A stretch of 16,696 nt of DNA from an uncultured Blautia sp. (GTDB taxonomy: Bacteria > Bacillota > Clostridia > Lachnospirales > Lachnospiraceae). Where the stretch lies: assembly GCA_934426285.1 (NCBI GenBank), contig CAKRYE010000042.1:1-16696 (forward strand), read 5' to 3'. The notes under the pieces were generated by a model. The model searched no databases, was not told the DNA's origin, and was given only the letters and a program-made list of their open reading frames with translations. The position numbers and the translations under genes were made by a program. Below, piece after piece: positions 7,299 to 15,315 of this stretch (position 1 is its first letter; every line of letters begins with the position of its first letter).

Positions 7299-9884
7299 TT
7301 AATAATCAATCTGATACTGACTATCATCGCCACCATTATCGGTATCACCAGTATTATCATAATCATAATCTCCGGTGTCATCACCGTCAGTGCCATCTGT
7401 GTTTTCAGTGCCGTCTGTGTTTTCAGTACCATCCATGTTTTCAGTACCATCCATGTTTTCGGTGCCATCTGTGTTACCACTGGAAGAATCTGTCTGATCT
7501 GAAGTATCATAATCATAACTGCTTTCGTCGTAGAAGTGTTCTTCACAGTATTCTGTTGGCATAGTGCCTACATCGAAATATTCTGTGGTTACAGGGCAGC
7601 CGGCTCTTGGAAGAAGTCCGGAGATAGCACAGATACTCAGTTTTTCTACACTGGCAGGTTTCTCAAAATCTTTTTGAGGCAGTCCCTCATGGATTCGTGT
7701 CATAACTTTTTTCCAAAGATTACGGTGATATTTACGTGCGTAATCAGGAAGCTTTTCGTTGTTATCATAACCAGACCATATTGCACAGGTATAATAAGGG
7801 GTATATCCCACAAACCAAACATCGTTATAAGCTTCAGTAGTACCGGTTTTACCGGCTACAGCCATATTATCAAGCTGGCAGGCGGTACCTGTACCGTATT
7901 TGACAACATCCTCCATGGCACTTGTAAGGAGATAAGCAGTGCTTTCCTTGATTACAGAACGCTCTACAGAGGTATTCTCGATCAGTACATTACCGTTATG
8001 ATCCAGGATTTTGGTATAGTAAATTGGTTTGATATAATTACCGCTATTTGCGATAGATGCATAGGCAGCACATAATTCTACATTTGTGACACCCTTGGTA
8101 ATACCACCAAGTGCTGTGGCAAGGTTGGCATCACTCCAGATATTGCCGTTGGCATCCTTATCTGCTTCTGTTCCGTGAGCCAGAGTGGTAAATCCAAAGT
8201 TATCCAGATATTTCAATCCCAGATCAGGGGTTACTTCTTCCAGACATTTTACCGCAACAACGTTAACAGAGTTCTGAATAGCTGTACGGATAGTAGTTGT
8301 TCCCTCGTAGGAACGTGTACTGTTATTGACTGGAGATCCGTCCGGATAGGTATATGGTTCATCTTCAAAGGTAGTAGCAAGTGTCATGCCCTTTTCATTT
8401 AATGCAGGAGCATAGGTGGATACAATTTTGAAAGTTGAACCTGGCTGGCGGGTAGTGTCTGTAGCACGGTTCAGGGTCAGGCTGGCTGTTTTTTCGCCAC
8501 GTCCGCCGATTAGAGCTTTTACATAACCTGTATGCTGATCGATGACACTCATAGAGGATTGAGGCTGCGGTGCGAAATTTACACGTTCTGCAACTATTTT
8601 GCTGCCGTCAGCCAGAATGTTTTCTTTATAACGATCTACATAAGTCTGGCCTTCTTCAGGAGAGTCAAAGAGAAGATCAAAATTCGGATCCTCATTCTGG
8701 AAATAAAGCTGCAGCATTTCTTTGCTGTAGTTAACCTGATTGCCCTCAGGATCTGTGACAGTAAGGGCAAAATCCAATTCGTACTGTGTCTGATCCGGGA
8801 AATTGGAAGGATCGGCATATTCCTCATCCAGAATATTCTGGATAGCAGAATCCTGGGTGGTATAGACTTTAAGACCGCCGCTGTAAAGCAGGTTGGTAGC
8901 CTGGGTTTTTGTGTAACCCTTAATATTCATAAGGTCATTAATGATCTGGTCTGTCAGTTCATCCTCAAAATAGGTGTAAATGGTATTAGAATTGTCGGAA
9001 TGTTTCTCCTGGGCAGCCTGAATCCTGGAATATACATCATCTTCAAGCGCCTCTTTGTACTGTTCTTCAGAGATATAGTTCTGATCAAGCATATGCTGCA
9101 GAACTTCTTTCCGACGTTTTTTGTTGCTGTCAGGGTTAAGGATAGGGTTGAATTTTGTAGGATTCTGGGTGATACCTGCTAAAGTGGCACATTCAGAAAG
9201 GTTAAGATCCCATACGTCCTTATCAAAATATTGTCTGGCAGCAGCCTGTACACCATATGCACCGGCACCAAGGTTGATCGTATTCAGATAGTTTTCAAGA
9301 ATGGTATCCTTATCAGTTTTTTTCTCCACCTGAATGGCAAGATACTGTTCCTGGAATTTACGTGTGAAACGTTCAAGCTGGGTAGATTCACTGGTCCAGT
9401 TGGTGAAAACGTTATTTTTAAGCAGCTGCTGGGTGATCGTGCTGGCACCTTCAGAAAAATCGCCGCTTGTGAGAGCTTTTACGCCTGCGCGGAGAATACC
9501 TCGGACATCGATACCATTATGTTCATAAAATCGTTCATCCTCGATAGCAACCACTGCATGCTGCAATTCTATCGGAATCTGTTCCAGAGTTACGGGCAGT
9601 CGGTTGGCATCAGGAGCAGCCAGTTTACGGATCTGATTGCCCTGATCATCGTAGAGAAATGTTGCATAACCTAAGGGCATGATATCAATGTCATCTACAT
9701 CAGGAGCATTATCAATAACTCCCTTAAAAGATCCGATTCCCAGACAGGTCACTCCGATACAGAGTGCGATCAGAGATACAAACAGCAATCTGATGAACGA
9801 AACCCTGGCACGTTTTCCCATCATGGAGGAACGGGAAATCAGAGAATTTCGCTTCTGCGCTGCGGATTTTTTACCATAGTTCAT
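7299..9884 (-). CDS. Class A penicillin-binding protein (transglycosylase/transpeptidase)
   Basis: This 861-residue bifunctional peptidoglycan synthase polymerises glycan strands and cross-links stem peptides at the outer membrane face. A short basic cytoplasmic head (MNYGKKSAAQKRNS...) precedes a membrane anchor at about 31-51. The GT51 glycosyltransferase (about 75-245) contains AIEDERFYEHNG with catalytic Glu115, and GASTITQQLLKN (146-157). The transpeptidase (about 440-735) has STFK (483-486, nucleophile Ser483), SVN (539-541) and KTG (679-681). The tail after 745 has a CAISGLLPRAGCP segment and then an Asp/Thr/Gly/Asn-rich region with DGTEN(M/T) repeats (about 804-833). AGGAGG precedes the ATG. 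It resembles Clostridial PBP1A (ponA/mrcA type), but I leave the symbol blank because several class A PBPs may exist in one genome. Confidence 0.95.
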   Translation of the reverse strand: MNYGKKSAAQKRNSLISRSSMMGKRARVSFIRLLFVSLIALCIGVTCLGIGSFKGVIDNAPDVDDIDIMPLGYATFLYDDQGNQIRKLAAPDANRLPVTLEQIPIELQHAVVAIEDERFYEHNGIDVRGILRAGVKALTSGDFSEGASTITQQLLKNNVFTNWTSESTQLERFTRKFQEQYLAIQVEKKTDKDTILENYLNTINLGAGAYGVQAAARQYFDKDVWDLNLSECATLAGITQNPTKFNPILNPDSNKKRRKEVLQHMLDQNYISEEQYKEALEDDVYSRIQAAQEKHSDNSNTIYTYFEDELTDQIINDLMNIKGYTKTQATNLLYSGGLKVYTTQDSAIQNILDEEYADPSNFPDQTQYELDFALTVTDPEGNQVNYSKEMLQLYFQNEDPNFDLLFDSPEEGQTYVDRYKENILADGSKIVAERVNFAPQPQSSMSVIDQHTGYVKALIGGRGEKTASLTLNRATDTTRQPGSTFKIVSTYAPALNEKGMTLATTFEDEPYTYPDGSPVNNSTRSYEGTTTIRTAIQNSVNVVAVKCLEEVTPDLGLKYLDNFGFTTLAHGTEADKDANGNIWSDANLATALGGITKGVTNVELCAAYASIANSGNYIKPIYYTKILDHNGNVLIENTSVERSVIKESTAYLLTSAMEDVVKYGTGTACQLDNMAVAGKTGTTEAYNDVWFVGYTPYYTCAIWSGYDNNEKLPDYARKYHRNLWKKVMTRIHEGLPQKDFEKPASVEKLSICAISGLLPRAGCPVTTEYFDVGTMPTEYCEEHFYDESSYDYDTSDQTDSSSGNTDGTENMDGTENMDGTENTDGTENTDGTDGDDTGDYDYDNTGDTDNGGDDSQYQIDY
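7393..7482 (-). repeat. 18-bp tandem repeat in the 3' end of the PBP gene
   Basis: Four near-identical 18-bp units (7393-7410, 7411-7428, 7429-7446, 7447-7464) and a degenerate fifth (7465-7482) encode six-residue units of the type DGTEN-M/T. Because 18 is a multiple of three, gain or loss of copies keeps the reading frame. The array lies in the disordered extracellular tail and not in a catalytic domain. Confidence 0.9.
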
Positions 9885-9910
9885 GTTAGACCTCCTTTAT
9901 AATCCGTTTA

Positions 9911-9939
9911 ATTATATCAAATAAGAATAAGTAAATAAA
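9911..9939 (-). promoter_or_regulatory. Weak candidate promoter of the PBP gene
   Basis: On the minus strand a perfect TATAAT (9916-9911) lies 27 nt upstream of the PBP start codon. The hexamer 17 nt upstream (9939-9934, TTTATT) is a poor -35 box, so the call rests mainly on the -10. Confidence 0.4.
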
Positions 9940-10049
9940 GCACAAAATAAAAAAATAGAGATAATCTGTTATCAGGTCTATCGTTTTATCTGTTTATTAG
10001 TATTATTAGTATATACAATACTGGCTTTTTTTTGTAATCCATGATACAC

Positions 10050-10208
10050 TGTAAATCGTTACTGGTCACTCCGTTCACAGTAACGTAGCCAAAATTCATT
10101 CCAGATTGCCTGCGGCAATGGAATTTTGGCTCGTATGTCTCGGGATTTTGGCATATTCATGCCAAAACACCTCGCGGGATAGTGGTGTGTGAATAGTAAC
10201 TGTAAATC
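10050..10208. mobile_element. MITE-like palindromic element with 8-bp flanking duplication
   Basis: A 143-bp non-coding unit (10058-10200) begins GTTACTGGTCAC and ends GTGAATAGTAAC, inverted repeats matching at 10 of 12 positions. It is flanked by identical TGTAAATC at 10050-10057 and 10201-10208, as expected of a target-site duplication. Inside are three hairpins: GTTACTG/CAGTAAC (10058-10084), a 45-nt foldback with 11-bp outer arms AGCCAAAATTC/GAATTTTGGCT (10087-10131), and TTTTGGCAT/ATGCCAAAA with a 4-nt loop (10146-10167). There is no transposase gene, so any mobility would depend on another element. It sits 40 nt upstream of yigZ. Alternatives are a REP-type palindrome or a structured RNA. 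The structure is directly seen; the mobile nature is inferred. Confidence 0.6.
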
Positions 10209-10248
10209 ATCAAACACTTTGCTTACAGTAAAAACGGAGGAATCCTAA

Positions 10249-10905
10249 ATGCTTGAAAAATATAAAACGGTATACGAAGGCGGTGAAGGTGAGATTATTG
10301 AAAAAAAATCCAGATTCATTGCCACTGTGCGTCCGGTGAATACAGAAGAAGAGGCTCTGGCATTTATAGAAGAAATGAAAAAAAAATACTGGGATGCCAG
10401 ACATAATTGTTACGTGTATTCTGTAGGGAAAAACAGAGAATATACCAGATGCAGTGATGATGGCGAACCCTCAGGAACTGCAGGACGGCCTATGCTGGAT
10501 GTGATTCTGGGAGAAGATATTTATAATGTGGCAGCAGTAGTTACCAGATATTTTGGAGGGGTTCTGTTGGGAACCGGCGGTTTGGTACGTGCTTATTCCA
10601 AAAGTCTTCAGGAAGGTTTGGCGGTCAGCACAATAATTGAGAAAACCCATGGGATTTCCATGGAAATAATTACGGATTACACAGGGATCGGAAAAATTCA
10701 ATATATAGCCGGAGAACAAAAGCTTCCTATTCTGGACACAGAATATACAGATAAGGTGGTTGTTCATCTCCTTGTCCCCTATGACCAGATCCAGATTACA
10801 GAAAAAAAGATTACCCAGGCAACCAATGGCCGTGCCAGATTAAAAAAAGACAGAGATTTATATTATGCAGCGGTAAATGGTGAAATAAAAATTTTTCAGG
10901 AATAA
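10249..10905 (+). CDS. yigZ: YigZ/IMPACT family protein
   Basis: This 218-residue protein belongs to the YigZ/UPF0029 family related to the eukaryotic translation regulator IMPACT. The conserved N-terminal domain shows KKSRFIA (19-25), ARHNCYVYSVG (50-60), SDDGEPSGTAGRPML (69-83) and VVTRYFGGVLLGTGGLVRAYSKS (97-119). A smaller ferredoxin-like C-terminal domain (about 140-205) follows. The bacterial role is uncertain; a link to translation or nucleic acid binding is suggested only by homology. GGAGG at 10236-10240, eight nt before the ATG, supports the start. It is single-gene and ends at a strong hairpin terminator. Confidence 0.93.
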   Translation: MLEKYKTVYEGGEGEIIEKKSRFIATVRPVNTEEEALAFIEEMKKKYWDARHNCYVYSVGKNREYTRCSDDGEPSGTAGRPMLDVILGEDIYNVAAVVTRYFGGVLLGTGGLVRAYSKSLQEGLAVSTIIEKTHGISMEIITDYTGIGKIQYIAGEQKLPILDTEYTDKVVVHLLVPYDQIQITEKKITQATNGRARLKKDRDLYYAAVNGEIKIFQE

Positions 10906-10910
10906 AGTAA

Positions 10911-10966
10911 CAGGGAGCAGCCCTGCAGATAATAAGTATCTGCAGGGCTGCTCCCTGGAATTTTTT
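10911..10966 (+). terminator. Long-stem terminator after yigZ (convergent with ppi gene)
   Basis: A perfect 21-bp inverted repeat (10911-10931 with 10937-10957) with a 5-nt loop ATAAG is followed by GGAA and six T residues (10961-10966). It lies between the convergent yigZ and cyclophilin genes. In the minus direction the tail (TTACTTTATT) is a weaker T-run, so it may also stop the isomerase transcript, less certainly. Confidence 0.9.
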
Positions 10967-10981
10967 ACTACATATTCAGGA

Positions 10982-11500
10982 TTAGCATTTTTCCGGTTCC
11001 GGATACTCTGTTCCAAAAGTATCTACAGTCATGCTTTTAATTTTCTGTTCATCCAGAGGTCTGTCATTATAATCGGTATCTTCCTCTGCAATCCGGTTTA
11101 CCACATCCATGCCCTCTGTGATCTTGCCAAATGCTGCGTACTCTCCATCCAGATGAGGAGCGTTTTTATGCATGATAAAAAACTGGCTGCCTGCAGAATT
11201 TGGGTTCATAGCTCTTGCCATGGACAGTACACCTGCAGTATGCTTCAGATCATTTTTGAATCTGTTATGGGTAAATTCACCTTTGATGCTATATCCGGGG
11301 CCTCCCATTCCATTTCCGTTGGGACATCCGCCCTGGATCATAAAGCCATTGATCACACGGTGAAAGATCAGTCCGTCATAGAAGTTCTTTTTCACAAGAC
11401 TGATAAAATTGTTTACTGTATTTGGGGCGATCTCAGGATATAATTCAGCTTTCATCACATCGCCGTTCTCCATGGTAATAGTAACGATTGGATTTGCCAT
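10982..11500 (-). CDS. Cyclophilin-type peptidyl-prolyl cis-trans isomerase
   Basis: This 172-residue single-domain cyclophilin catalyses cis-trans isomerisation of X-Pro bonds and assists protein folding. Diagnostic segments are IFHRVINGFMIQGG (45-58, with catalytic-type Arg48), KHTAGVLSMARAMNPNSAGSQFFIM (86-110) and APHLDGEYAAFGKITEGMDVV (114-134). There is no signal peptide or lipobox, so it should be cytosolic (PpiB-like). The frame stays open further upstream, to 11815, but that extension overlaps tsaE on the other strand and lacks family similarity. The ATG at 11500 has AAGGAG at good spacing and yields the expected MANPIVTITMENG start. It is divergent from the tsaE operon. Confidence 0.95.
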   Translation of the reverse strand: MANPIVTITMENGDVMKAELYPEIAPNTVNNFISLVKKNFYDGLIFHRVINGFMIQGGCPNGNGMGGPGYSIKGEFTHNRFKNDLKHTAGVLSMARAMNPNSAGSQFFIMHKNAPHLDGEYAAFGKITEGMDVVNRIAEEDTDYNDRPLDEQKIKSMTVDTFGTEYPEPEKC

Positions 11501-11524
11501 AGTTATTCTCCTTTTCAAAAAGTA

Positions 11525-11553
11525 TTGTATTTCCTTGTTCGCTCTATTATAAT
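11525..11553 (+). promoter_or_regulatory. Candidate promoter of the tsaE-ispD operon
   Basis: TTGTAT (11525-11530) and TATAAT (11548-11553) are 17 nt apart, 37 nt before the tsaE ATG. The -35 box matches consensus at only three positions. Start of transcription would fall near 11560, inside a 13-bp palindrome. Confidence 0.55.
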
Positions 11554-11574
11554 ATGCACAGAATAATTCTGCAA
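11546..11574 (-). promoter_or_regulatory. Candidate promoter of the cyclophilin gene
   Basis: On the minus strand TTGCAG (11574-11569) and a perfect TATAAT (11551-11546) are 17 nt apart, 46 nt before the start codon. The -10 overlaps the -10 of the opposing tsaE promoter because ATTATAAT is self-complementary. Confidence 0.6.
11559..11571. promoter_or_regulatory. 13-bp palindrome, possible operator
   Basis: CAGAATAATTCTG is a perfect palindrome around a central A. It lies at the expected tsaE transcription start and adjoins and overlaps the -35 hexamer of the divergent cyclophilin promoter. The position fits a repressor site, but the sequence matches no operator that I can name and could be chance in AT-rich DNA. 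Confidence 0.3.
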
Positions 11575-11590
11575 GAAAAAGGTGGAAAAC

Positions 11591-12019
11591 ATGATTATAG
11601 AGACAAATACCCCGCAGGAAACTTTCAGTGTAGGGAAAAAAATCGGCGAAAATGCCAGACCGGGACAGATTTATACTCTGACCGGTGACCTGGGAGTGGG
11701 AAAGACTGTTTTCACTCAGGGAGTAGCGGCAGGACTGGGAATTACAGAACCCATCAGTAGTCCGACTTTTACAATTATACAGGAATATGAGACCGGACGT
11801 CTTCCGCTGTACCATTTTGACGTTTATCGTATTGGTGACATTGAGGAGATGGAAGAAATCGGTTATGATGATTATTTTTTTGGAAAGGGAATCTGCCTGA
11901 TTGAATGGGCAAATCTTATTGAAGAGATACTTCCGGAAAATCTTATTCAGATCACCATTGAGAAAGACCTGGAAAAAGGATTTGACTATCGAAGAATCAC
12001 AGTGACAGGATTAGAATAA
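11591..12019 (+). CDS. tsaE: tRNA t6A37 biosynthesis ATPase TsaE
   Basis: TsaE is the small ATPase of the bacterial t6A complex (TsaB-TsaD-TsaE), needed to turn over the threonylcarbamoyl transfer to A37 of tRNAs that read ANN codons. The 142-residue protein has Walker A GDLGVGKT (32-39), SSPTFTIIQEY (56-66), HFDVYR (75-80) and IEWANLIE (104-111), typical of the family. An upstream GTG at 11582 is in frame, but GGTGG at 11581-11585 serves as ribosome binding site for the ATG at 11591, so the ATG is preferred. It is first in an operon with tsaB, rimI, rnz, tsaD and ispD. Confidence 0.95.
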   Translation: MIIETNTPQETFSVGKKIGENARPGQIYTLTGDLGVGKTVFTQGVAAGLGITEPISSPTFTIIQEYETGRLPLYHFDVYRIGDIEEMEEIGYDDYFFGKGICLIEWANLIEEILPENLIQITIEKDLEKGFDYRRITVTGLE

Positions 12020-12110
12020 AACAGGCTATGTCCAGACTGATAAGAATTAATAAAAGCTGATATAAAATTTTGGACTGAGTGATATGGTCAGAAAATGAGG
12101 TAAATAGTAA

Positions 12111-12824
12111 ATGAAGATTTTAGCATTGGACAGTTCAGGAATTGTTGCATCTGTAGCAGTTATTGAAGATGATATTCTGTTGGCAGAATATACGGTTAAT
12201 TATAAAAAAACACATTCTCAGACACTTCTGCCTATGTTGGATGAGGTAGTAAAAATGACAGAACTGGATCTGGAAACCATAGATGCAATTGCGGTGGCAG
12301 CAGGTCCTGGATCCTTTACAGGACTTCGGATAGGCTCTGCCACAGCGAAGGGATTAGGACTGGCGTTGAAGAAACCTTTGATAGCAGTTCCTACAGTAGA
12401 TGCACTGGCATATAATCTTTATGATGTCAGTGGTCTGATCTGCCCTATTATGGATGCCAGAAGAAACCAGGTTTATACAGGCATTTACAGATTTGAAGAG
12501 CATAAGCTTGTAGCTGTGAAACAACAATGGGCATCTCCGGTGACGGAACTGATCGAAGAATTAAATAAGCTTGGAGAACCTGTGACTTTTCTGGGAGATG
12601 GAGTCCCTGTGTTCCGCAGTATGATCGAAGGAAAGCTGCAGGTACCTTATTCCTTTGCGCCTGCACATGTGAATAAGCAGCGGGCAGCAGCAGTGGGTAC
12701 ACTTGGAATGATCTATTACAAAGAGGGCAGAACAGAGACTGCCATGGAACATGTTCCGGAATATCTTCGAGTTTCTCAGGCAGAACGGGAACGGGCAGAA
12801 AGAGAGAAAGCAAAACAGGCTTAA
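12111..12824 (+). CDS. tsaB: tRNA t6A37 biosynthesis protein TsaB
   Basis: TsaB is an inactive ASKHA-fold partner that dimerises with TsaD to form the t6A synthase core. The 237-residue protein begins MKILALDSSG, as usual, and carries the signature AAGPGSFTGLRIGSATAKGL (63-82) and CPIMDARRNQVYTG. The C-terminus ends in a charged Glu/Arg/Lys/Ala-rich helix (about 218-237). A 91-nt gap separates it from tsaE, wider than elsewhere in the operon, with no terminator or strong promoter visible. The ribosome binding site is weak (GAGG at 12097-12100, ten nt from the ATG). Confidence 0.95.
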   Translation: MKILALDSSGIVASVAVIEDDILLAEYTVNYKKTHSQTLLPMLDEVVKMTELDLETIDAIAVAAGPGSFTGLRIGSATAKGLGLALKKPLIAVPTVDALAYNLYDVSGLICPIMDARRNQVYTGIYRFEEHKLVAVKQQWASPVTELIEELNKLGEPVTFLGDGVPVFRSMIEGKLQVPYSFAPAHVNKQRAAAVGTLGMIYYKEGRTETAMEHVPEYLRVSQAERERAEREKAKQA

Positions 12825-12838
12825 AAGGGGATAATTGC

Positions 12839-13282
12839 ATGATTCTAAGAGAAATGTTGATAGATGATCTGGAACAGGTCATGGAGATCGAGAGGGAACT
12901 GTTTCATGTACCTTGGACAAGGGAGGGCTTTTTTACTTTTCTTACCAGAGAAGATGCTATGTTTCTTGTAGTGGAGGAAAAGGAACAGATATTGGGATAT
13001 TGCGGGCTTCTTATGGTGTTGGATGAAGGTGACATCACAAATGTGGCAGTGCGCAGAGACAGACAAAAGGAAGGAATTGGTAATTTCCTTGTGGAGAGCC
13101 TTGTCCGGCTGGCAGCAGAGAGAGGGGTCACTACGATTCATCTGGAGGTTAGGGTAGGAAATGACAGGGCTATCCGCCTTTATGAACGCAATGGCTTTAC
13201 CAGAGATGGTATCCGAAAGGGATATTACAGTGATCCGACAGAGGATGCATTACTTATGACCAGACATCCTGAAAATAATTAA
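12839..13282 (+). CDS. rimI: RimI-type N-alpha-acetyltransferase
   Basis: This 147-residue GNAT-fold acetyltransferase is named for acetylation of the N-terminus of ribosomal protein S18, although RimI enzymes can act on other N-termini. The acetyl-CoA loop is in VRRDRQKEGIG (71-81), followed by HLEVRVGNDRAIRLYERNGF (101-120), with Glu103 and Tyr115 as likely catalytic residues. AAAGGGG lies eight nt before the ATG, and the gap from tsaB is 14 nt. Placement directly after tsaB is a common arrangement in bacteria. Confidence 0.93.
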   Translation: MILREMLIDDLEQVMEIERELFHVPWTREGFFTFLTREDAMFLVVEEKEQILGYCGLLMVLDEGDITNVAVRRDRQKEGIGNFLVESLVRLAAERGVTTIHLEVRVGNDRAIRLYERNGFTRDGIRKGYYSDPTEDALLMTRHPENN

Positions 13283-13341
13283 GAATTTTTGCGTAGATAT
13301 TGTCTGGCAGTTATTCTATGTCGGAAAACAGGAGGAAATAT

Positions 13342-14256
13342 ATGTTAGATATTTGTTTAGTGGGAACCGGAGGCATGATGCCTCTTCCGAGAAGATGGCT
13401 GACTGCTCTTATGACAAGGTATAACGGGAGCAGCCTTCTTATTGATTGCGGAGAGGGAACCCAGGTTGCAATTAAGGAGAAAGGGTGGAGCTTTAAACCT
13501 ATTGATGTGATCTGCTTTACTCATTATCATGGGGATCATATCAGTGGATTGCCGGGGCTGCTCCTTACTATGGGGAATGCGGACCGCAAAGAGCCCCTGA
13601 CTTTAATAGGCCCAAAAGGTCTGGAACGAGTAGTAAATGCTTTGCGTGTAATCGCACCGGAGCTTCCTTTTGATATAAAATTTATAGAAATTACACAGCC
13701 GGAACAGGTGATAGAATTAAATGGATACAGAATTACAGCCTTTAAGGTGAATCATAATGTGATCTGCTATGGTTATACCCTGGAAATTTTAAGACAGGGG
13801 AAATTTTCTGCAGAGAGAGCAAAGGAACAGGAAATCCCGTTGAAATTCTGGAATCCTTTGCAAAAAGGACAGACCATTGAAGCAGAGGGAAAAATCTATA
13901 CTCCGGATATGGTTCTGGGACCAGAGCGTAAGGGAATTAAACTTACTTACACTACAGATACCAGACCAACGGATTCGATTTTGAAAAATGCGGCAGATTC
14001 AGACTTGTTTATCTGTGAGGGAATGTACGGTGAGGATGATAAGGCTGATAAGGCAAAAGGATATAAGCATATGACATTTCGGGAGGCAGCGGTTCTTGCC
14101 AGAAATGCCAATGTGCAGGAAATGTGGCTGACTCATTACAGTCCTTCACTGGTAAGACCCGATGATTATATGGATAAGGTGAGGGAGATTTTTCCCAATG
14201 CTTTTCCGGGAAAAGACGGAAAAAGTGTAGAACTTAATTTTGAAGATGAAAAGTAA
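13342..14256 (+). CDS. rnz: Ribonuclease Z (tRNA 3' endonuclease)
   Basis: RNase Z cuts tRNA precursors after the discriminator base, mainly for tRNAs without an encoded CCA end. The 304-residue metallo-beta-lactamase-fold protein has the zinc motif THYHGDH (60-66), then NHNVICYGY with a conserved histidine, the conserved aspartate in [10 protein letters not shown], and LTHYSPS with the last histidine ligand. The frame is open from an upstream ATG at 13300, but AGGAGG at 13330-13335, six nt before the ATG at 13342, fixes the start. The resulting N-terminus [18 protein letters not shown] matches the family. The two tRNA-Ser genes downstream lack CCA and would be expected substrates. Confidence 0.95.
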   Translation: MLDICLVGTGGMMPLPRRWLTALMTRYNGSSLLIDCGEGTQVAIKEKGWSFKPIDVICFTHYHGDHISGLPGLLLTMGNADRKEPLTLIGPKGLERVVNALRVIAPELPFDIKFIEITQPEQVIELNGYRITAFKVNHNVICYGYTLEILRQGKFSAERAKEQEIPLKFWNPLQKGQTIEAEGKIYTPDMVLGPERKGIKLTYTTDTRPTDSILKNAADSDLFICEGMYGEDDKADKAKGYKHMTFREAAVLARNANVQEMWLTHYSPSLVRPDDYMDKVREIFPNAFPGKDGKSVELNFEDEK

Positions 14257-14293
14257 AACAATTGATAGCATGGAAAATATTGAGGATAATAAA

Positions 14294-15313
14294 ATGAAAG
14301 ATACATTGATTCTTGCAATTGAGAGCTCCTGTGATGAAACTGCCGCTTCTGTGGTAAAAAACGGACGGACCATATTGTCTAATGTGATCTCATCACAGAT
14401 CGCACTTCATACATTATATGGAGGAGTAGTACCGGAAATTGCATCCAGAAAGCATATAGAAAAAATTAATCAGGTAATTGAACAGGCATTGACAGAGGCA
14501 GGAGTTACTTTGGATGATCTGGATGCTATTGGAGTGACCTATGGACCAGGGTTGGTTGGAGCTTTGCTGGTTGGCGTAGCAGAGGCCAAGGCAATTGCGT
14601 ACGCAAAGAAATTGCCATTGGTAGGAGTACACCATATTGAAGGTCATGTTTCTGCAAATTATATTGAACATCCGGATCTGGAACCACCGTTTTTGTGTCT
14701 GATCGTTTCGGGCGGACATACACACCTGGTAATTGTAAAGGACTATGGAGAATTTGAGATTCTGGGACGTACCCATGATGATGCAGCAGGAGAAGCTTTT
14801 GATAAAGTAGCCAGGGCAATAGGTCTGGGATATCCGGGAGGACCAAAGGTGGATAAGCTTTCAAAAGAAGGAAATCCAAATGCAATTGAATTTCCCCGGG
14901 CGAAAATTGAGGGTTGCCCCTATGATTTCAGTTTTAGCGGCGTAAAGTCTGCGGTATTGAACTATCTGAATCATGCACAGATGACTGGAGAGGAGATCAA
15001 CAGGGCAGATATTGCTGCTTCTTTTCAGAACGCAGTTGTGGATGTGTTGGTTGAACATACAATGGCGGCAGCAAAAGATTTTGGAATGAAAAAAATTGCC
15101 ATTGCAGGTGGAGTTGCATCTAATGGAACACTCAGGGATGCGATGGAGACTGCCTGCCGGAAATATGGTTACAGTTTCTTCCGGCCATCACCTATCTTCT
15201 GCACAGACAATGCAGCTATGATCGGTGTTGCTGCGTATTATGAATACATGAAAGGAACCCGCAGTGGCTGGGATTTGAATGCGGTTCCAAATCTGAAATT
15301 GGGAGAAAGATAA
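14294..15313 (+). CDS. tsaD: tRNA N6-threonylcarbamoyladenosine synthase subunit TsaD
   Basis: TsaD is the catalytic subunit that transfers the threonylcarbamoyl group to A37 of ANN-decoding tRNAs. Using the ATG at 14294 gives 339 residues, the usual length, starting [24 protein letters not shown] at 14282-14285 lies eight nt upstream of this ATG, whereas earlier in-frame starts (TTG 14240, ATG 14246, ATG 14270) lack a ribosome binding site, and the first two would overlap rnz. Metal ligands are His114 and His118 in HHIEGH and Asp305 in CTDNA; SGGHTHL (139-145) and [11 protein letters not shown] (271-281) are also present. The enzyme TsaC/YwlC, which makes the threonylcarbamoyl-AMP substrate, is not in the window. 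Confidence 0.96.
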   Translation: MKDTLILAIESSCDETAASVVKNGRTILSNVISSQIALHTLYGGVVPEIASRKHIEKINQVIEQALTEAGVTLDDLDAIGVTYGPGLVGALLVGVAEAKAIAYAKKLPLVGVHHIEGHVSANYIEHPDLEPPFLCLIVSGGHTHLVIVKDYGEFEILGRTHDDAAGEAFDKVARAIGLGYPGGPKVDKLSKEGNPNAIEFPRAKIEGCPYDFSFSGVKSAVLNYLNHAQMTGEEINRADIAASFQNAVVDVLVEHTMAAAKDFGMKKIAIAGGVASNGTLRDAMETACRKYGYSFFRPSPIFCTDNAAMIGVAAYYEYMKGTRSGWDLNAVPNLKLGER

Positions 15314-15315
15314 AA

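Larger units (their letters stand above)
9885..10248. other. 364-nt divergent intergenic region (PBP gene / yigZ)
   Basis: The region holds the PBP ribosome binding site and candidate promoter at its left, an AT-rich stretch at about 9917-10020, the MITE-like element (10050-10208), and the yigZ ribosome binding site (GGAGG at 10236-10240). I could not identify a convincing yigZ promoter between the element and the gene, so it must lie within or left of the element. No small ORF with a ribosome binding site is visible. Confidence 0.7.

Noticed and set aside
7393..7482. 18-bp repeats as a CRISPR-like array
   Set aside because: Units are directly contiguous without spacers, keep the reading frame and code for a regular peptide in the PBP tail.
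8532..9182. 216-codon plus-strand frame inside the PBP gene
   Set aside because: It is antisense to the well-supported glycosyltransferase/transpeptidase coding region, and the peptide matches no known family.
10049..10064. CTGTAAATCGTTACTG as a CcpA cre site
   Set aside because: It resembles the cre consensus but has one base too many between the half-sites, and it spans the junction of the flanking duplication and the element end.
11501..11815. N-terminal extension of the cyclophilin frame to 277 residues
   Set aside because: It overlaps tsaE on the other strand and both promoters, and the family begins at MANPIV with a good ribosome binding site at 11500.
12020..12110. Internal promoter or RNA element in the tsaE-tsaB gap
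   Set aside because: TATAAA at 12061-12066 has only a poor -35 match, and the GTCCA/TGGAC pairing is too short and widely spaced to support a structure.
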